Positions 21,601-34,634 of a DNA stretch of 64,000 nucleotides are shown in pieces. The number at the start of each line of letters is the position of its first letter. Positions within the stretch are counted from its first letter, which is position 1. This DNA comes from Harmonia axyridis (taxonomy: Eukaryota; Arthropoda; Insecta; Coleoptera; Coccinellidae): assembly GCF_914767665.1 (NCBI RefSeq), contig NC_059503.1, positions 32,240,001 through 32,304,000 on the forward strand, given 5' to 3'. Both the position numbers and the translations under genes were made by a program. Below the pieces are notes generated by a model, which saw nothing but the letters and a program-made list of their open reading frames with translations, searched no databases and was not told where the DNA came from.

Positions 21601-24498
21601 GTGAATATACTATGAGATCTCGAACTATTCTGATTCATAAGGGTAGCCCCAATCATTCGATTTTTGGATCCAATACTGAGGTATTTTTCACACTCCGACG
21701 CATTGTGGACGGGATGAGATGTTAATCCTGTGTAAAATACAAAGGAAAAGAGAAATATGTAGAGATTTCCCATGATGAGAACAATGAATTGTTTGATTTT
21801 TTTTATTGTGATAAAAGTTTCCTAGCTTTTATTAAGGATTTCATTTAAGTGTAACGAATTACAAAAAATGATTTCACAAACACCAAGTTTGTATTATAAC
21901 TTCTAAACATCTAATAAAAAACAAATGATTACCTACAGCAAGGGATTTTACTGAAAAAAGTTAAAAGTCTACTGTAGAACGTTTTTGTATAACACCTGTA
22001 ATAAGAAGTTATGAGAACATTTCACGCCATTTTTCAATTTTCTCTTATAACTTGAAAACAGTCAAATGAGGTTGCCGTTTCCACCAAATGAATCCTCTCA
22101 AAAATCGAGCCCGAAAATGTGCCACCAAATTTTTTTTAGTTCAAAGGGATTCTGACTTGCCCTCACTGGACAACGTATTTGTGACACCCGATATATTGGG
22201 TTGGCAATTTTTAATTTCACAACCACTTTTAAGAGTGTATATAAAACATAATATGGAAGGCAAGACGATATTTTTAAGAATATTTAATGGATTATTTCGA
22301 AGCAGATAATAGCAGAAACGAATAAACTATATAAAATTTGTAGAGGATAAATCACAGAGGTGCATTCGCTATGACACTCTAATACCATTATCATTTAGAA
22401 ATAATACTAACCTGGCACTGTTACCCCCTCATTAGGTGTTTCTTTCAGACTTAGAGCACAATTGGTTGATATCTTTTCAGTCGGCAGAAGGAGGTCCCTA
22501 CAAAGTATTTATTTGTCAAATATTCAATTATTCTTGATTAAACCTCACCTTATCTGTTCGTTATAAATTTCCAAATAACTAATTATAGCTAAATATTTAA
22601 CACCTGTAGTTACAGCTATGGCTTCGAAGATATGTTCAAAGGCTCTGGAGATAACACCTTTGTCAGGAGGTTCCGAATTTTTGTTTCCCTCCATCGTATG
22701 TGACTTGCCGCACCCTGTTTGGCCGTAGACGAATATTGTGGCATTGTAACCCTCCAAGATGCTCTGCAAATGAAGTATATACTTTACTTGCAGATAATCC
22801 GTCTGGAATCAGAGCTTTGAAAATATGAATAATATTGGATTGATTCGGTCTTCAATTGATGGAAGTTCATTATAATAGAAATTAAATGACATTTATTCTA
22901 TTTTCACTTTTGATTATTTAATATAACAATTGTTACGCTATACAGTATCTCCTTCAGGTATTTTACATGTAAAATATCTTCGAAGATAGCAATATTTTTT
23001 TCGAAGATAGGACTTTTTTGACAGCGGGTACACCTAGATTAAGATTAAGATTTAATTAAAGAGGTTACGTTTCACTGCGACCTGATGGTCTATTGTGCCC
23101 CCCATCAGAGCTTTCTCTCCATAACGTGATCTACAGCTCGCCTTTCAGTTCTGATGAACTTCAATATCTGGGATGGCTTCAAGGAGGCTAATTCCTCATT
23201 TCTATAAGTTTCGTGTTCAAGGCAGGTTTTGCGTTGGCTAGCAATGGCGAGGCATTCCGTCACCAGGTGATCCGGAGTTTCTTCCTCCTCCCCACAGAAT
23301 CTGCACTCGTCATTTTCTGTTAGACCCATTGTCATGAGGTGTTTCCTAAGGCGGCAATGCCCTGTGAGGAATCCAGTAAGGAGGTGTAGCATATTCTTTC
23401 TAAGATCCAGATACTTCTTGGATCTTGTAGTGTCAAAGTATCGAAGAAAATGTTTGGAATGATCCAGACCAGGAAGATTCCGCCAGAGTTTCTCTTTCGG
23501 TTACCTCTTTTTCCCGAAACTCTTTCTTGTAGGTGCATTTGTTTACACCACAGAAAGACTCCGGGTTTTTCGAAGATAGGACAGCGGGTACAGCTAATAA
23601 ATTGATAATTTTATCAAAATCACCTTTATAAAATAAGAAAGATGTGGATGGTTGGTATCGACCCCCGAAGTTGATGCGATTTCAAAATTTTGAATAACAT
23701 GTTCAAAGAACACTAAACATCGGTCATGATTGCTCACAAGGCATATCCAAATTTCATACCTTTAGTCAATTTGTCCATCATGGAAATTTTCAATTAGATG
23801 TTACATGAAAGAGTAGCATGGTCTGATTTCATAAAAGTTGGGAGACATTCATTTCAAGCAACGAGATCATTTATCAGAGTGTGGTCGAGCGAGGACAATT
23901 CTTAAATTACTCTTTCAACCATCAAAACTTTTACCAACATTCTTTTAAAAGATATATTCCTAGATCATCTGCTAACAATGATTAGGTGAGCGTGTTTTCG
24001 ACGCTAATTATATAAATATAAAGAAATTAATGGCCAGCTGCACCATTTGCCTAAACATTGATTAAAAATTTAAACATTGATTACTTTCTGATTTCTCAAG
24101 AGAAATGGATGCTGTCTAATTGTCATGAATTTCTCCAATTTCGAAAACTATGGCGGTGATTCTGGGTTGGTAATTGAAATTGGCAATTGCTATCTTCAAT
24201 AAAGTATAGGGTACTCACCTCTACTAACGGGTAGCAAATATCGTTGTAGATGATTTCAGTAGTAGAGTTTTCGTCGTAAGTGTAGTCGAATGTGAATTGT
24301 TTGGGAAAAGCTGGTCCTTCGCTTGGATCCCAAATTTCCACCATGCAGTCGTGACATTTTACACAACACTGTAACACATAGAATTAATTTCGAAAAATGA
24401 AAAATAACTTTTCTTGGATGACTAACCTTGCAGTTTGATTCTCTCTCTCTTCTGTTCATAGGCCGACATCGTACAATAACTCTTACGTTTTCAGCCAT
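15637..24498 (-). CDS. Kif17: Kinesin-2 motor of the KIF17/OSM-3 type
   Basis: Thirteen exons join in frame to about 737 residues: 24498-24427, 24368-24219, 22763-22549, 22497-22412, 21727-21548, 21440-21250, 21178-21041, 19896-19418, 19345-19058, 18941-18841, 17353-17292, 17230-17107 and 15762-15637. The start MAENVRVIVRCRP is a kinesin N-terminus. The motor domain (to about residue 340) has the P-loop GQTGCGKS (88-95), switch I NQNSSRSH (206-213) and switch II DLAGSE (241-246). A neck (NEDPKDTILRQYQEEIERLK) and long coiled coils follow, then the tail signature KDCNYSDID and WLEE. KIF17/OSM-3 are plus-end, homodimeric motors for intraflagellar transport in sensory cilia; this role is inferred from family. 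Exon 13 ends in a strong donor (G|GTAAGT, phase 1), so the terminal exon is missing and the gene is 3'-incomplete here. AG at about 24525 hints at an upstream 5' UTR exon. Exons 12 and 13 are less certain than the motor. Confidence 0.92.
16485..16844. mobile_element. 360-bp MITE in a kinesin intron
   Basis: The ends are imperfect inverted repeats of about 35 bp: AGGAGAA... through TGTAGGCTTTGTTAC on the left and the inverse on the right. The interior is GC-richer than the surroundings (around 16640-16800) and has open frames in several phases without recognisable protein similarity. No clear target duplication was seen. Confidence 0.6.
17404..18815 (-). mobile_element. TA-flanked DNA transposon relic in a kinesin intron
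   Basis: The termini are inverted repeats of about 60 bp sharing TTGAAAACGAA and GCAGAACTGAATTATATAAA, flanked by TA at both ends. On the minus strand near 17905-17812 the conceptual protein contains SPDLTSLDF and, after a stop, GHLKNKIFAF. These match the second catalytic Asp region (SPDLTPLDFFLWGHLK) of a widespread insect transposase related to the IS630/Tc1/mariner superfamily. Stops and frameshifts make it dead. It lies in the intron between kinesin exons 10 and 11, in the same orientation as the gene. Confidence 0.7.
19897..21040. other. Kinesin intron without recognisable element
   Basis: This intron between kinesin exons 7 and 8 is AT-rich. I see no coding exon, TIR element or RNA gene in it. 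Confidence 0.5.
23036..23562 (-). mobile_element. 5'-truncated RNase-H LINE (R1/LOA-like)
   Basis: On the minus strand the conceptual protein includes TGHCRLRKHL, ECRFCGEEEETPDHLVTE and SLKPSQILKFIRT, the C-terminal region after RNase H in R1/LOA/I-type LINE ORF2. A T/A-rich TTAATCT-type tail follows at about 23036-23060. The insertion is bracketed by a long imperfect duplication containing CGAAGATAGGA and CAGCGGGTACA (about 23001-23033 and 23570-23593). It lies in the intron between kinesin exons 2 and 3, and a sister copy is at 35-36 kb. Confidence 0.8.
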
Positions 24499-24860
24499 AA
24501 CAATTTTAATTCAAGTCATCTAGAAATAAAAACGAATATGAATGAGAAACAAAGATTATTACTTAGATTTTATACATATATTAAATACTCATTAGAGTTT
24601 GTAATTTCCCAAAATACATATTTTGGCAACTGAATGACTTCATTCGAATTATGTTATGGAAACAATGCTTTATCCTTGATATGAATAATTTCCGAAAACA
24701 ATTTTTCATTTCTAAGTTGTTGAGGAGTACCGATTTGTGAGAGCTAATTGATACATAAAATTTGCTTCTGTTGTCTACTAGCTTTCAGTATTTAGTGGTA
24801 AACGGTTGTAAACTTATTGCTTGAGATGTTGGCAGCCATTTTGAGGTACTCACTCTATGT

Positions 24861-25206
24861 ATAGGGTGTCTCAAATTCGATGCTCACTGAAAGAATCTCG
24901 AGAACAATTAGACTAAGAGGGAAAATCTCCAAGGAAGCCCACGAGCTCTTTTTTCTAAATAATCAGATATTAGAAAACAGGTCATATATATCTTGATTAG
25001 TTCTCAAGTTACAGTGCGTTTCTAAAAAATGACTGTTTCAAATATTTCGTTATATCTTGGTTTCTTTTCGAGATATTCAAAAAATTCTAAAACGTTTTTT
25101 TCAGTAATTTTATGGTTTATATGATACTCATAACAAATCATTGAAATCCATTACCCTTTTAGAGATATAGAGAATAGTTAGTGTTTCTTAAATGGGACAG
25201 CCTATA
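24861..25206. mobile_element. Short MITE with TATAGGGTGTC-like ends
   Basis: The left end TATAGGGTGTCTCAAATT and the right end, whose inverse reads TATAGGCTGTCCCATTTAA, form imperfect inverted repeats with TA at the borders. It is non-coding and lies about 360 bp upstream of the kinesin start codon. Confidence 0.5.
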
Positions 25207-26387
25207 TTTTTCAACCCAAAGGACATTACACCCTATTTTGCATGAATATTAAGGGTTAAGGGCGTAGAAATGGGGGGGGGACTAGGTGTAATTACCCCTC
25301 CCCAAGATTTTCAAAATATAACATTTCTTCTCAAAGACGAAAATTTTTCCATAAAATGAACCAATAATTTTTTTAACATTTTTTTAAAATCGACACGGCA
25401 GCCAAAAATCGAACTCTTTTACGGTTCATGAGTTGATTATAGCTCTCAAGATGTGTACTTTTATTACAATACGAGCATGTTTTTTTCCAAGGTTTATTAT
25501 TTTCCTTTATCTATCCGCTTTGTCGGCGACCCCCTTGTTTTGCAATATGCGATTTCTGCATTCGTCATCGGTATACATTGAACGTTGTTTTCGGTTTTTT
25601 TCATCATTTTCGTCTCAAAATTTCAATACTGCAGTTATGAAAGAACTGAACTGAGTTATTCGCATCGAAAAATTGTCCGTGCTGTGTTTTACAATTTGAT
25701 GTGTTTCATTCAAATTGCAATTTATTTGTGAACATATTTGTTTTGAATTGACTCTACAGGGTATTCCTCAATTGGAGGTACAAACGGAAATGACAGATTC
25801 CTCGGATTATAAATCGGAAATAAAGTCCTTTAACATGGGTCCGCAAACGATTTGTTTTCGAGATTCAGATGTTAAAGTTAAAGCTTTTTTCTCGTAGCAC
25901 TTAGATATTCTAATTTGAAATTTTCATCATAAGATAATAATTTTGAATGCAAATCTACAGGGTGATATTTTTTCTGGAATGGTGCACTCTTCTTTCCACC
26001 AGAACTATTTTTATGTGAACTGCTGGTAGTTTAAAAATTTGTAAATTGTTCTTGTCAATTAATTTTTCAGTAATCCTCAGGGAATTTCAAATTATTAAGT
26101 AAGATGTGATGAAAAGACTAATTATAAATTTTGGTACTTATTTACTTAATTTTTAGAGAAGATCAATAAAGATTTAAGGTTGTAGACTACTTTGCGCTGA
26201 AACTGCAATTCCGCTAGATGGAGCTACCCGAAAATTTTTGGTAGATTTTTACCTGACACACCCATTCTATTTTAGAACCGCCTGTTTGGTATTTATTACC
26301 CCTAATAAAATCTCAACTCTCGATGAAGCCCTGCAAAGAGTAAATTTGTGTTTCTGTAAACTTTAGAAATGCAGTTCAGTTTAGATA
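25207..26387. other. Intergenic, nothing recognised
   Basis: The sequence is AT-rich with a G run near 25275. There are short random open frames only and no recognisable gene. Confidence 0.4.
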
Positions 26388-26586
26388 CAGTGGCGTATCC
26401 TAGGGGGGGATAAGGGGGATCTATACCCCCCAGGAGGAATATCCATTATATGTAACAACCTTATAATATATCACAATCTTATTATGAGTAAGCAGAATTC
26501 TTTGGAAAACTTCTTCAAAAGAAGGAAAATTTGAATCTTTTTTTTCTTTATCCCCCATCCAAGGCTTATGTCTGGGTACGCCACTG
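26388..26586. mobile_element. Short hAT-like MITE
   Basis: The ends CAGTGGCGTATCC and GGGTACGCCACTG are inverted repeats of hAT type. The flanking 8-mers TTTAGATA and TCTAGGTA agree at 6 of 8 positions, which fits a decayed 8-bp duplication. Confidence 0.55.
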
Positions 26587-29500
26587 TCTAGGTATATAAT
26601 ACTAAATAAGAAAATCGCTGAAAATATTGTGAAGACAGAAATTACAAGGAACCACTGTCATGGACTCATTTTGAGTATGGATAATAGAAATAGCAATTTA
26701 TTAGAATTGAGAAAAAATATATGATCATCTCTGGTTATAAGATTTCACAGAGAAAATCAGAAAAATTTGCATATTGAGATTTGTAGAATGAAAAATTCGA
26801 AAAGCTTTTGAGTTCTCATTTTATGCGCCTTTGGAGGCCACAACACTGTGTATAGGAATATAAGATATGTGATTTATTAGGTTATTGTTGTCGGTCTCTT
26901 TATCTAGATGAGAATTTTTTATATTCTCCTGAAGTTCATAATGATTATTTGACATTTGACACGTATTATAAGTCGTAAAAAAAATTAGTGAGGGCAATAA
27001 GAAAAGGGTAACAGAATAGGAATGAAAAGTTGTATTTTGTTCTGTCTATCGGGTGTCACTTTGGGTTTTTACAGATATATTCAGCTCATCTAAGTTCAAT
27101 ATTCAAGCTTTGTTTCATCGAAATCGGATGAAAAGGGTTATTGTCAAATAAAATTCACACAATAATTTGTTTTACTAGGCGACAAAGTAGTGATAGACTT
27201 CCTTAGCTGAATTCCCAGCCACGATACGCTCAGCCATGTATTAGTATTTTTTATAATATGACTCGGCTATCAACTATCAGCCGCGGCAATCTATCTACTA
27301 CTTTGCTACCTATAGTAAAATAAATAACTATTGAAAGTATTTGTTATTTGAAAATAACTATTTTCATCCGATATTAGCTTGAATATCGATCTTTTCATTT
27401 ATTTTGTAGTGATAAATTAAAATAAAATTTGATACAAATTGCAATTGTTGGTATGGGTGGTTGCTATGGAAATGTATATGTCCATAATAAATATAGTTTG
27501 ACAACTTTTTGGAATGTTTTATTTCCATTAATCATTTCTGATGATGCCTATTCATGAAACTACTTACTTTGCTGTCTAGGCAGGAAAAGTAATGCTTTAC
27601 CGATTGATATGTGTCTGCAAAATTAATATTTGCTGTCAATCGAAGAAAAAATATTTTACAAATCTCAAGAACTTTTTTTGGTGTGCAAGGGGAAGCCCTA
27701 CGCGTTATGCAATCTTGATGAATAAGGGCGCTTCGCCAGAATTGAGGTATAAAATAATAGTAATATAAAAAATATCATCAAGTTATGCCTTCAAAATTGA
27801 ATTGTCTACAAATATCTTTTCTTATATATTCTAAGAAATAACGTTTCATAAAGCTCTAGTTTGATTTATAGATTCATTGAAATTGAATATATAGATAGTG
27901 AGAAAGGGCTGCATATCATATATTTGTCATGTATAGGACGGCCTGACGGGCTGACCAGAATCGAATTTGAGGACGGATTCGTCATCAGTGAGTCAAACAC
28001 TATCGTTGGAGACCATAACCGTCACAAAATTCGAAAAGTACGGCTATCGTGACGAAGTGATATCTCGGAAACTATCAACATTTAAGAAATCTAAAGAAAC
28101 GAAAAATATAATGTTGTGAATTTTTTTCAATTTAATATGTTATGATCCTTCCTTCATCAACGAAGGCATCTATTAACTCGAGAAAAAAATGACCGTAGGC
28201 TCATAAATTGTTTATGAAAAAATGGAATATTTCAATATTTCATATTATTGAAATTCAATTACACAAACAGCGGATTTTTTTTGGATTAAAAGATGTCATT
28301 CGCTAATGGAGAAACGGTATATGATAATGAAAAAGAAAAAACTCACATCACTTTACATGGCATTACATAAATTTTTCATTTTTTGTTAACGAAAAAAATT
28401 ATTTTGAAAAAAATATTGCAATTTCTAAAACTTTTATGACATGAAATTTTCAAGGAGGTATGTATACAAGAATGGCTTCACGAAGCGAAAAATGTTTACT
28501 CAAATTTTTTTCAAGTTAATATTAATGAAGGAAGTACGAGAAAATTTTCTTAATCAAGAATTGCATATTTAAAGCGTTAAATTAAAACGATAAATATTGT
28601 AGATATTTTTTTTTTGAGAATTTTTTTTCAGATTTCTCAAATATTAATAATTTTCCATATTTCGGCAAAAATCCAGATACCATTTTTTCATCTTAACTTC
28701 TTTATGACTTTTGAAATTTTCTTTATGCTACTAAGTGCTCAAAATGTACTTCTCTAGATATCATCACGAATAAAATCAGCTAGCATATATATTTTTAGGA
28801 ACAGTATCGTTTGTAATTCTAACAATAATTTCATCACAAGTTTTCTATCTATCCCTATCCTCATTGCAATATTGACATGAACTAGTAATGTCCACAATTT
28901 TAGCCAACCAGAGAAACCCTACCTTCATAAATCATAAAAGTGTCATTCATCTCGAGCCATAAAATACAGTTCAAGATTCTATTGGTGTTTATGCTGCAAA
29001 AAGGCGTAAACCTTTGGGAGGCGTTCCAAAAAGCATAATTCTATTTGAAAAACATCTACAATTAGAGCAAATAAAGCAATTTTAAAAAAATGCTTGCACC
29101 AATTCAAAACTCGTAATATCACTGAACATTTGTGGATGAGTTACTTGAAATGAGAAGTCTCTCTAAAGCTGAATAGTCATTTAAAGAAAGTGTTTAATTT
29201 CAAAGTTCAATTTTCGGAATACTATCGATTTTTTTTTGAAAATCGAGACGAGATCTTTAAGTTCACTATCACGTCATTGTTCACTCAAAAAATGAAATGA
29301 ATCCGACCTGTACTTTGGAATTGGAATGCACTGAAATTAGCACTGAAATAGCAGTGGTATGAACAAGGTATTGAACACCCTTAAACTGTTATAAGCTTCA
29401 CAAAAAAATAGGAATACGAAACACCCTGTACCTCGAAAACAAAGCTTTTGCGGGCCCATGTATGAGACATTTTATTTTTCAATTTATTTAAGAAGGCTCT

Positions 29501-30200
29501 AATTTTTCTTCGTACCTCCAAGGTAAGGAACACCCTTATAAAGTAAGAACAATCGAATCGGTAATCAAAAAATTGCTAAGGGTTGAGACTTTTTCAGTTT
29601 GATCAACACAAGACCTCAAGCTCGAGGGCATTCAGCCACAAATCTGCGAATTGGTCATGGAAAATTTCATGAAAAGGATATGGTGCCAATAATATTTCTT
29701 TACAATGAAATAAATATCCATTGATCCATCTTAAAATATATGTACTCGTTTTTTTATATCAAAATGAAACCGAATGATTATGTAATTCTTTTCCTCGAAA
29801 ATTCTATTAGTTTCAGTGGAAATACACTTGAAATTACTTAATGGGGAAATCCACTCTTGTTAAAACCCCTACAAAACGGTTCATTGCTGAGAAATAAACA
29901 TGACTCCATCCGCCCACGTGGATGGATCGATATCGACATTTCTATGAATTTGTGAGCAGCAACAAGAGCGTCGCTGAAGGTTTGACCTCCTAACCTTCAC
30001 CTGGATTTCAACGAATTCTGAAAGGTTGAAGGGTGCAACTCCGACTGTATTTTATTGATTAATTGCTTCACGACAATGTGTTTGTTTTATTATCGATGAA
30101 TGAGAGGGGCTGAATTGTGTTACTTTCGTTTGTTTTGCACTTTGAAGGAATTTAGAGGGAGATTGTTCTAAAAATTCTGAAAATTTCTTGCAATTTATAT
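26587..30200. other. Intergenic, nothing recognised
   Basis: This AT-rich stretch has only short open frames without protein-like character. I see no RNA gene and no clear terminal repeats. Confidence 0.4.
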
Positions 30201-30229
30201 AATTATTATTCACTGAATCGTTATCGTAT

Positions 30230-30640
30230 GTCTTTGTTAGCCTTCCGGGAACTGCGACCAAATTTAAATTTTGTTCTCAACTAACCTACCTATTCATACA
30301 AACCCAGGGAGACCGCCGATACGGTTAACGAAACCGACGACATCCTTAAGAGCCTTGGCTGTTACTTCGTGAGTATCTAGAACTGACTTTCCCATGTGAG
30401 TGGTTCTTAGGCCAGTCAACCCCGGACATTTGCACACTATGTGTTCGCTACATCCTTCTCCCGGAGCCTGCAGATCTCATTTGCTGTCTTACCCATTTAG
30501 TACAAAAAGCATTAGCCCCGACAATACTATCTGCAGTCCCAACATCACCCAAAAATCAGCTCGTAGCTTCAGGAGTTTTCTGGTATAGGTTGGTGAAAGC
30601 ACAACAAATTTCTTTGCCTGAGCAAGACCCGTTGTGTTTT
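30230..30640 (-). mobile_element. LINE 3' fragment
   Basis: The left edge GCCTTCCGGGAACTGCGACCA is shared with the LINE fragment at about 32180. Minus-strand reading gives HIVCKCPGLTGL-like and FVNRIGGLPGF-like pieces near 30310-30440, the same ending as in the copy at 32.2-32.6 kb. It is frame-shifted and short. Confidence 0.6.
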
Positions 30641-31266
30641 TCACTCCCATTGTTGGACCGCTGCCTTACATTGGCCTTTTCCAAGCCTACAGAAGGACTC
30701 AGGGCCAAAAGGTGTCAACCTTGATGGCCTTTCTGCAAGTCCATCGGCTTTTCCGTTTCCTTCAATACCACAAACAATGCCCCGGACCCATGGTAGAGTT
30801 ACTTTTTTCCTCTGACCAGTTGCTTTATGTTTAACAGCACTCCCGTGTCAGTAGAGACCTCCGGCTCTATGATTCCAGGGAACTCAGCATAGTGATACGC
30901 GCCCCTTTGAGGTTTTTTTTGAGACACTCTTGGGCGCAAGTATATGAAGCTAGTGTCTCGGTTTGCTAGATAGAGGGCTCACTTCCCTGCGATCTATAGA
31001 GATCCTCGGTTTGGATTCATTTACCCCAATATCTGTGCCTCTTTCTGATTTTGATCCATCGGTATACCATATGGAGCATGCAATGGATAAGGGATCTCAG
31101 CGTAGTGATATAAATACGCGCCTCTTTGAGGTTTCTTTTGAAACACTCTTGGGCGCAAGTATAGGCAGCTAGATAGGAGGCACACTTCTCTGCGATCTAG
31201 AGATCCTCGTTTTAGGTCCATTTACTCCAATACCTGTGCCTCTTTCTGATTTTGATCCATCGGTAT
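30640..31266 (-). mobile_element. LINE RNase H fragment, internally duplicated
   Basis: On the minus strand DGSKSERGTDIGV, the start of the RNase H domain in LINE ORF2, occurs twice: near 31020-31060 and again near 31215-31255. About 180 bp around it is repeated in tandem (roughly 30887-31067 and 31090-31266). No intact frame is left. Confidence 0.65.
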
Positions 31267-31849
31267 ATTAACTTCTACCTAGATATTATGCGGCTGGTGT
31301 TGATCGAAATTAAAAAAAAAAAATTAAATAAGTAGGTACTCCGAAATTGTTGGTCCTATAGAACTTTGAGAAAATGAATGGTTTATCAAGTTTCATCGTA
31401 CAAATGTTTTAGAAAAATAATGTTAGAATTGAAAACTAGAGGAATATTAGGCTATTTTTAAGGATTCACGCCTCCGAAATGCATTTACAAGTAAAAAAAG
31501 GCTAGGACATAAATGAATGTGCATTTCATTATTTTACCCCTACAAAATGTTTTTTCAAATTCCTTTTTTTTTATTATAATAGGCAATTTTTTAATGGATG
31601 ATTTATTTTGAGCGCTTGTGCCCCGAACATATCGCAATATCATTTCGTCACGATGCCTATTATATATAATTTTAGAATTGTGGGCCGCTAAAGACGAGGT
31701 TACGCTTTGTAATGATGAATACGTCCTCAAATTCAATTATGCCCGTCTATCCGTAAACAAGATAACTTTCGAACTGCAAATCCTAGAAATATATGGAAGG
31801 TACTATCGTCCACGAAGTTGTGCAGTGGACATGAAGTTGATTCCAGAAA

Positions 31850-32150
31850 ATCGTTGATATGAAGTAAAAAAAAGTAAAAAGTAGTGTTAGGGCCAGAACT
31901 GACCCCTGCGGAACATCAGTATTTATGGGTAGAGAGTTGGATGTCCCTCTATCCACCACTACATGAAGAGACCTTCCTGAGAGAAAACTAGCTAGTAGAG
32001 AACAAATATGTGGAGACAAGCCATAAGATGGAAGCTGGGCGAGGAGTACCTGGTGCCAAACTCCATCGAATACCTACCCTGGAGATATCTAGTGCCACGG
32101 CTTGGGTTGCCCAATATTTCTCAATAGATAGAGCTACTATTATTTTTATT
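31850..32150 (-). mobile_element. LINE reverse transcriptase fragment
   Basis: The minus strand encodes LASFLSGRSLHVVVDRG and LPINTDVPQGSVLA, the thumb-side segment and the PQGSVL motif 5 region of non-LTR reverse transcriptase. The FADD box and the fingers are missing. Confidence 0.7.
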
Positions 32151-32164
32151 ATTTGAGCTGGGGT

Positions 32165-32612
32165 CTTTGTGGCTCGGTAAGCCTTCCGGGAACTGCGACC
32201 ATGTAGATATTTTGTTCTCTACCCTACTCATTCATGGAAACCCAAGGAGGTCGTTAATGACGTTAATGAAACTGACAACCTCCTTAGGGTCCTTTTCCGT
32301 TACCTCTCGGGTATCCAGGACCGGCTTATCCATATGAACGGTTTTTAAGCCAGCCAGCTCTGGACACTTGCATACCATGTGTTCGGCTGTAGAGCTACTA
32401 CATATGTGAAATATAAGCAAGCAGGTCATCAGTTGGTTTCTGACGATGGAAACCGTATTTCCTATGGTTGATAATTCCAGATGTTTCAGAACTCGATGTT
32501 GATGACTTTTTCCATGACATTTGAAAAAATAAATAATAGAGCGAAAGGTTGTAGTCTCTGGGTAAGGCCTTTTTGCCTTTTTCACAATATTTTTTGCAAT
32601 AAGGTCCAACAA
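32165..32612 (-). mobile_element. LINE ORF2 C-terminal fragment
   Basis: The minus-strand frame ends with AEHMVCKCPELAGLKTVHMD, then KPVLDTREVTEKDPKEVV and INDLLGFP before a stop, followed by a 3' UTR containing GGTCGCAGTTCCCGG. This is the zinc-knuckle-like tail of an R1/LOA-type element. The upstream part of the frame is degenerate. Confidence 0.65.
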
Positions 32613-33734
32613 CTTACAGAGAACAGTTCTATATCAATGAAAAGTAAATTCTATTCAAAACACTTTTATAGATTCATAGAGAACGCTTTTTCCAATAAAT
32701 GGCATCGCTATAGTTTTACAATAATGTAATATGCTCCTCAATTCAAACTGGATAAAATTTGGGAAAACTTCAATATGTGACTAGCTATTCTCAGGATTTC
32801 TATTCTTGTGTGTGAATAAGATCAAAGATAATAAAATGAAATAAAAAAATTAGAAATGAAGCATTCCAGTATCTGGATGCGGATTAAATTTTAAGCATAA
32901 ATCGAATTGAATTTTTGATCGTCAAAGGACATTCTTTCAAAAGCTCCAACTCAGTGCTGTCATAGATTTTTATCACGTATTCAGAAAATATTCAGACAAT
33001 AATATTTCTTCGTGGTCATCAAAAACGACCACTGACAGATAATTGAAATGAATGACTATACTCAATTTCCCAACTCCGAACATGACTAATTCGGTTTTCC
33101 AAAGCTACTGCCCATGGTTAGTCTAAACAATATTCATTCAGAAGCTCTTCATAAAGCCAACATACCCCTGTATTTTTATACCGATATTTCGATTGATCGC
33201 AACTGAATGTAATTCTGGGTCATATTCAGTGAAAGTAGGTCAAACATGATCAGGCAATAAATTGATTATTTGGAATGTTTTTGTTGTCTTATGCATTTGA
33301 GATGTATAATAATAGATGAAACTCTAATTTCAATCATTTTGAATTTATAACAAAACAAATGAGCAAAGAAATCACGAAAGCTCTGGGTAAAGGTAAGAGC
33401 TTTTGAGCGCTCTTGCATTCATGTATGAGTTTCAACCTTGGAGAGCACATAACTGGTTTCAATATATATGTGATCTCCAAGGGTGTAATTGGGGCATGAA
33501 TGGACGACCGTTCGAAAGCTCCCGTAATCTTTCGTCGTTTTTATTAAATATTCTATTGAAGTTTTATGTGATTCTGATGACGCCATCAAGAAACATTGTT
33601 GCATGTAGATTAAAAATAACTCTCATTAATTAATCTTCATAATAATTTTTAGGCAAGGCGTTCTCAAGCCAAATATTTCTCTGTGAATTTGGGTGTTTTA
33701 CACCGAGATCACTGGCAGTTTGGCACTCAGTATA
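32613..33734. other. Intergenic, nothing recognised
   Basis: The sequence is AT-rich and has no supported gene or terminal-repeat element. Confidence 0.4.
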
Positions 33735-34634
33735 CAGGGTGTTTCCAAATTAGACGTGAACCTTGGAGGACGTGTTAGTACTGTTAGTAAGACTCATTTG
33801 CTGTCGTTTGAGCCGTGATAACCAGAAATCAACAGTTTAAGAGATATTTTAGTTCTTGTGATTTTTGAAAGATTTCTCACTCTACTCGATTTTTCATCAA
33901 TTTTTTCTACGTTGAACAAATTTGATTATTTCGGATTATTTTCGTGGCCAGCTAGAAGTACGGATCTAACACCGTTAGAATAGACGAAGCAGTGAGAAGA
34001 TTGAGAGCGGACAGTAACAACTGAAGAAATAAGAAAGAGGGTACGTGATTGTATAAGGAATGGTGAAGGTCATTTCAAACATAATTAATGAATGCATGTT
34101 CTATTACAATTTTGAGTTAAATAAAATTTAAAAAAAGTTACTTTCCTTTCTTTTCTCCTTTCCCCTTTCAAATCAAAATCTCTGAAAAAAAAACTAGCAT
34201 TCTAACAAAAACTTTTTTAGGAAATAAGGAAGGAATTTGGCAAGTTTAAGAAATAATTTTGTCATACATAAATTGTGGAATTCGAAAGTTGCAGGCAAAT
34301 TTATATTAGAAATTTACTATTCTTTCTTTCATATAGCAATTTTCAAATCATAATAATTTTTATTCATGATTTAACACAGCATAGTTTTGCTTTTTCCATA
34401 CATAGCGTATTTTTTTCTGATCAAAATAACCCAGAATTTAAATCGAACCTGATCAACGCAGAAAAAATTGATGAAAAATGTAGTATCTTAGGTGACAAAT
34501 TTCTTAAAAAACACAAGAACTGAAATACCTCGGAAACTGTTGATTTTTAGTTATAACAAAATATGGCTCGATCGACAGCTAGTGATTGATACTAACACCT
34601 CCTTCAAGGTTCACGTCTAAGGGGGAATACCCTG
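33735..34634 (+). mobile_element. CAGGGTG-ended DNA transposon relic
   Basis: Inverted repeats of about 48 bp run from CAGGGTGTTTCC on the left to the inverse of CAGGGTATTCCC on the right, sharing TAGACGTGAACCTTG. TA flanks both ends. On the plus strand near 33950-34090 the relic reads WPARSTDLTPLE and then EEIRKRVRDCI, the C-terminal part of the same insect transposase type found in the kinesin intron. This links the many CAGGGTG-ended non-coding elements of the window to a transposase source. Confidence 0.7.

Noticed and set aside
31485..31857. Short frames on both strands near 31.6 kb
   Set aside because: They are antisense pairs in AT-rich sequence between LINE fragments, with no recognisable protein similarity or splice context.
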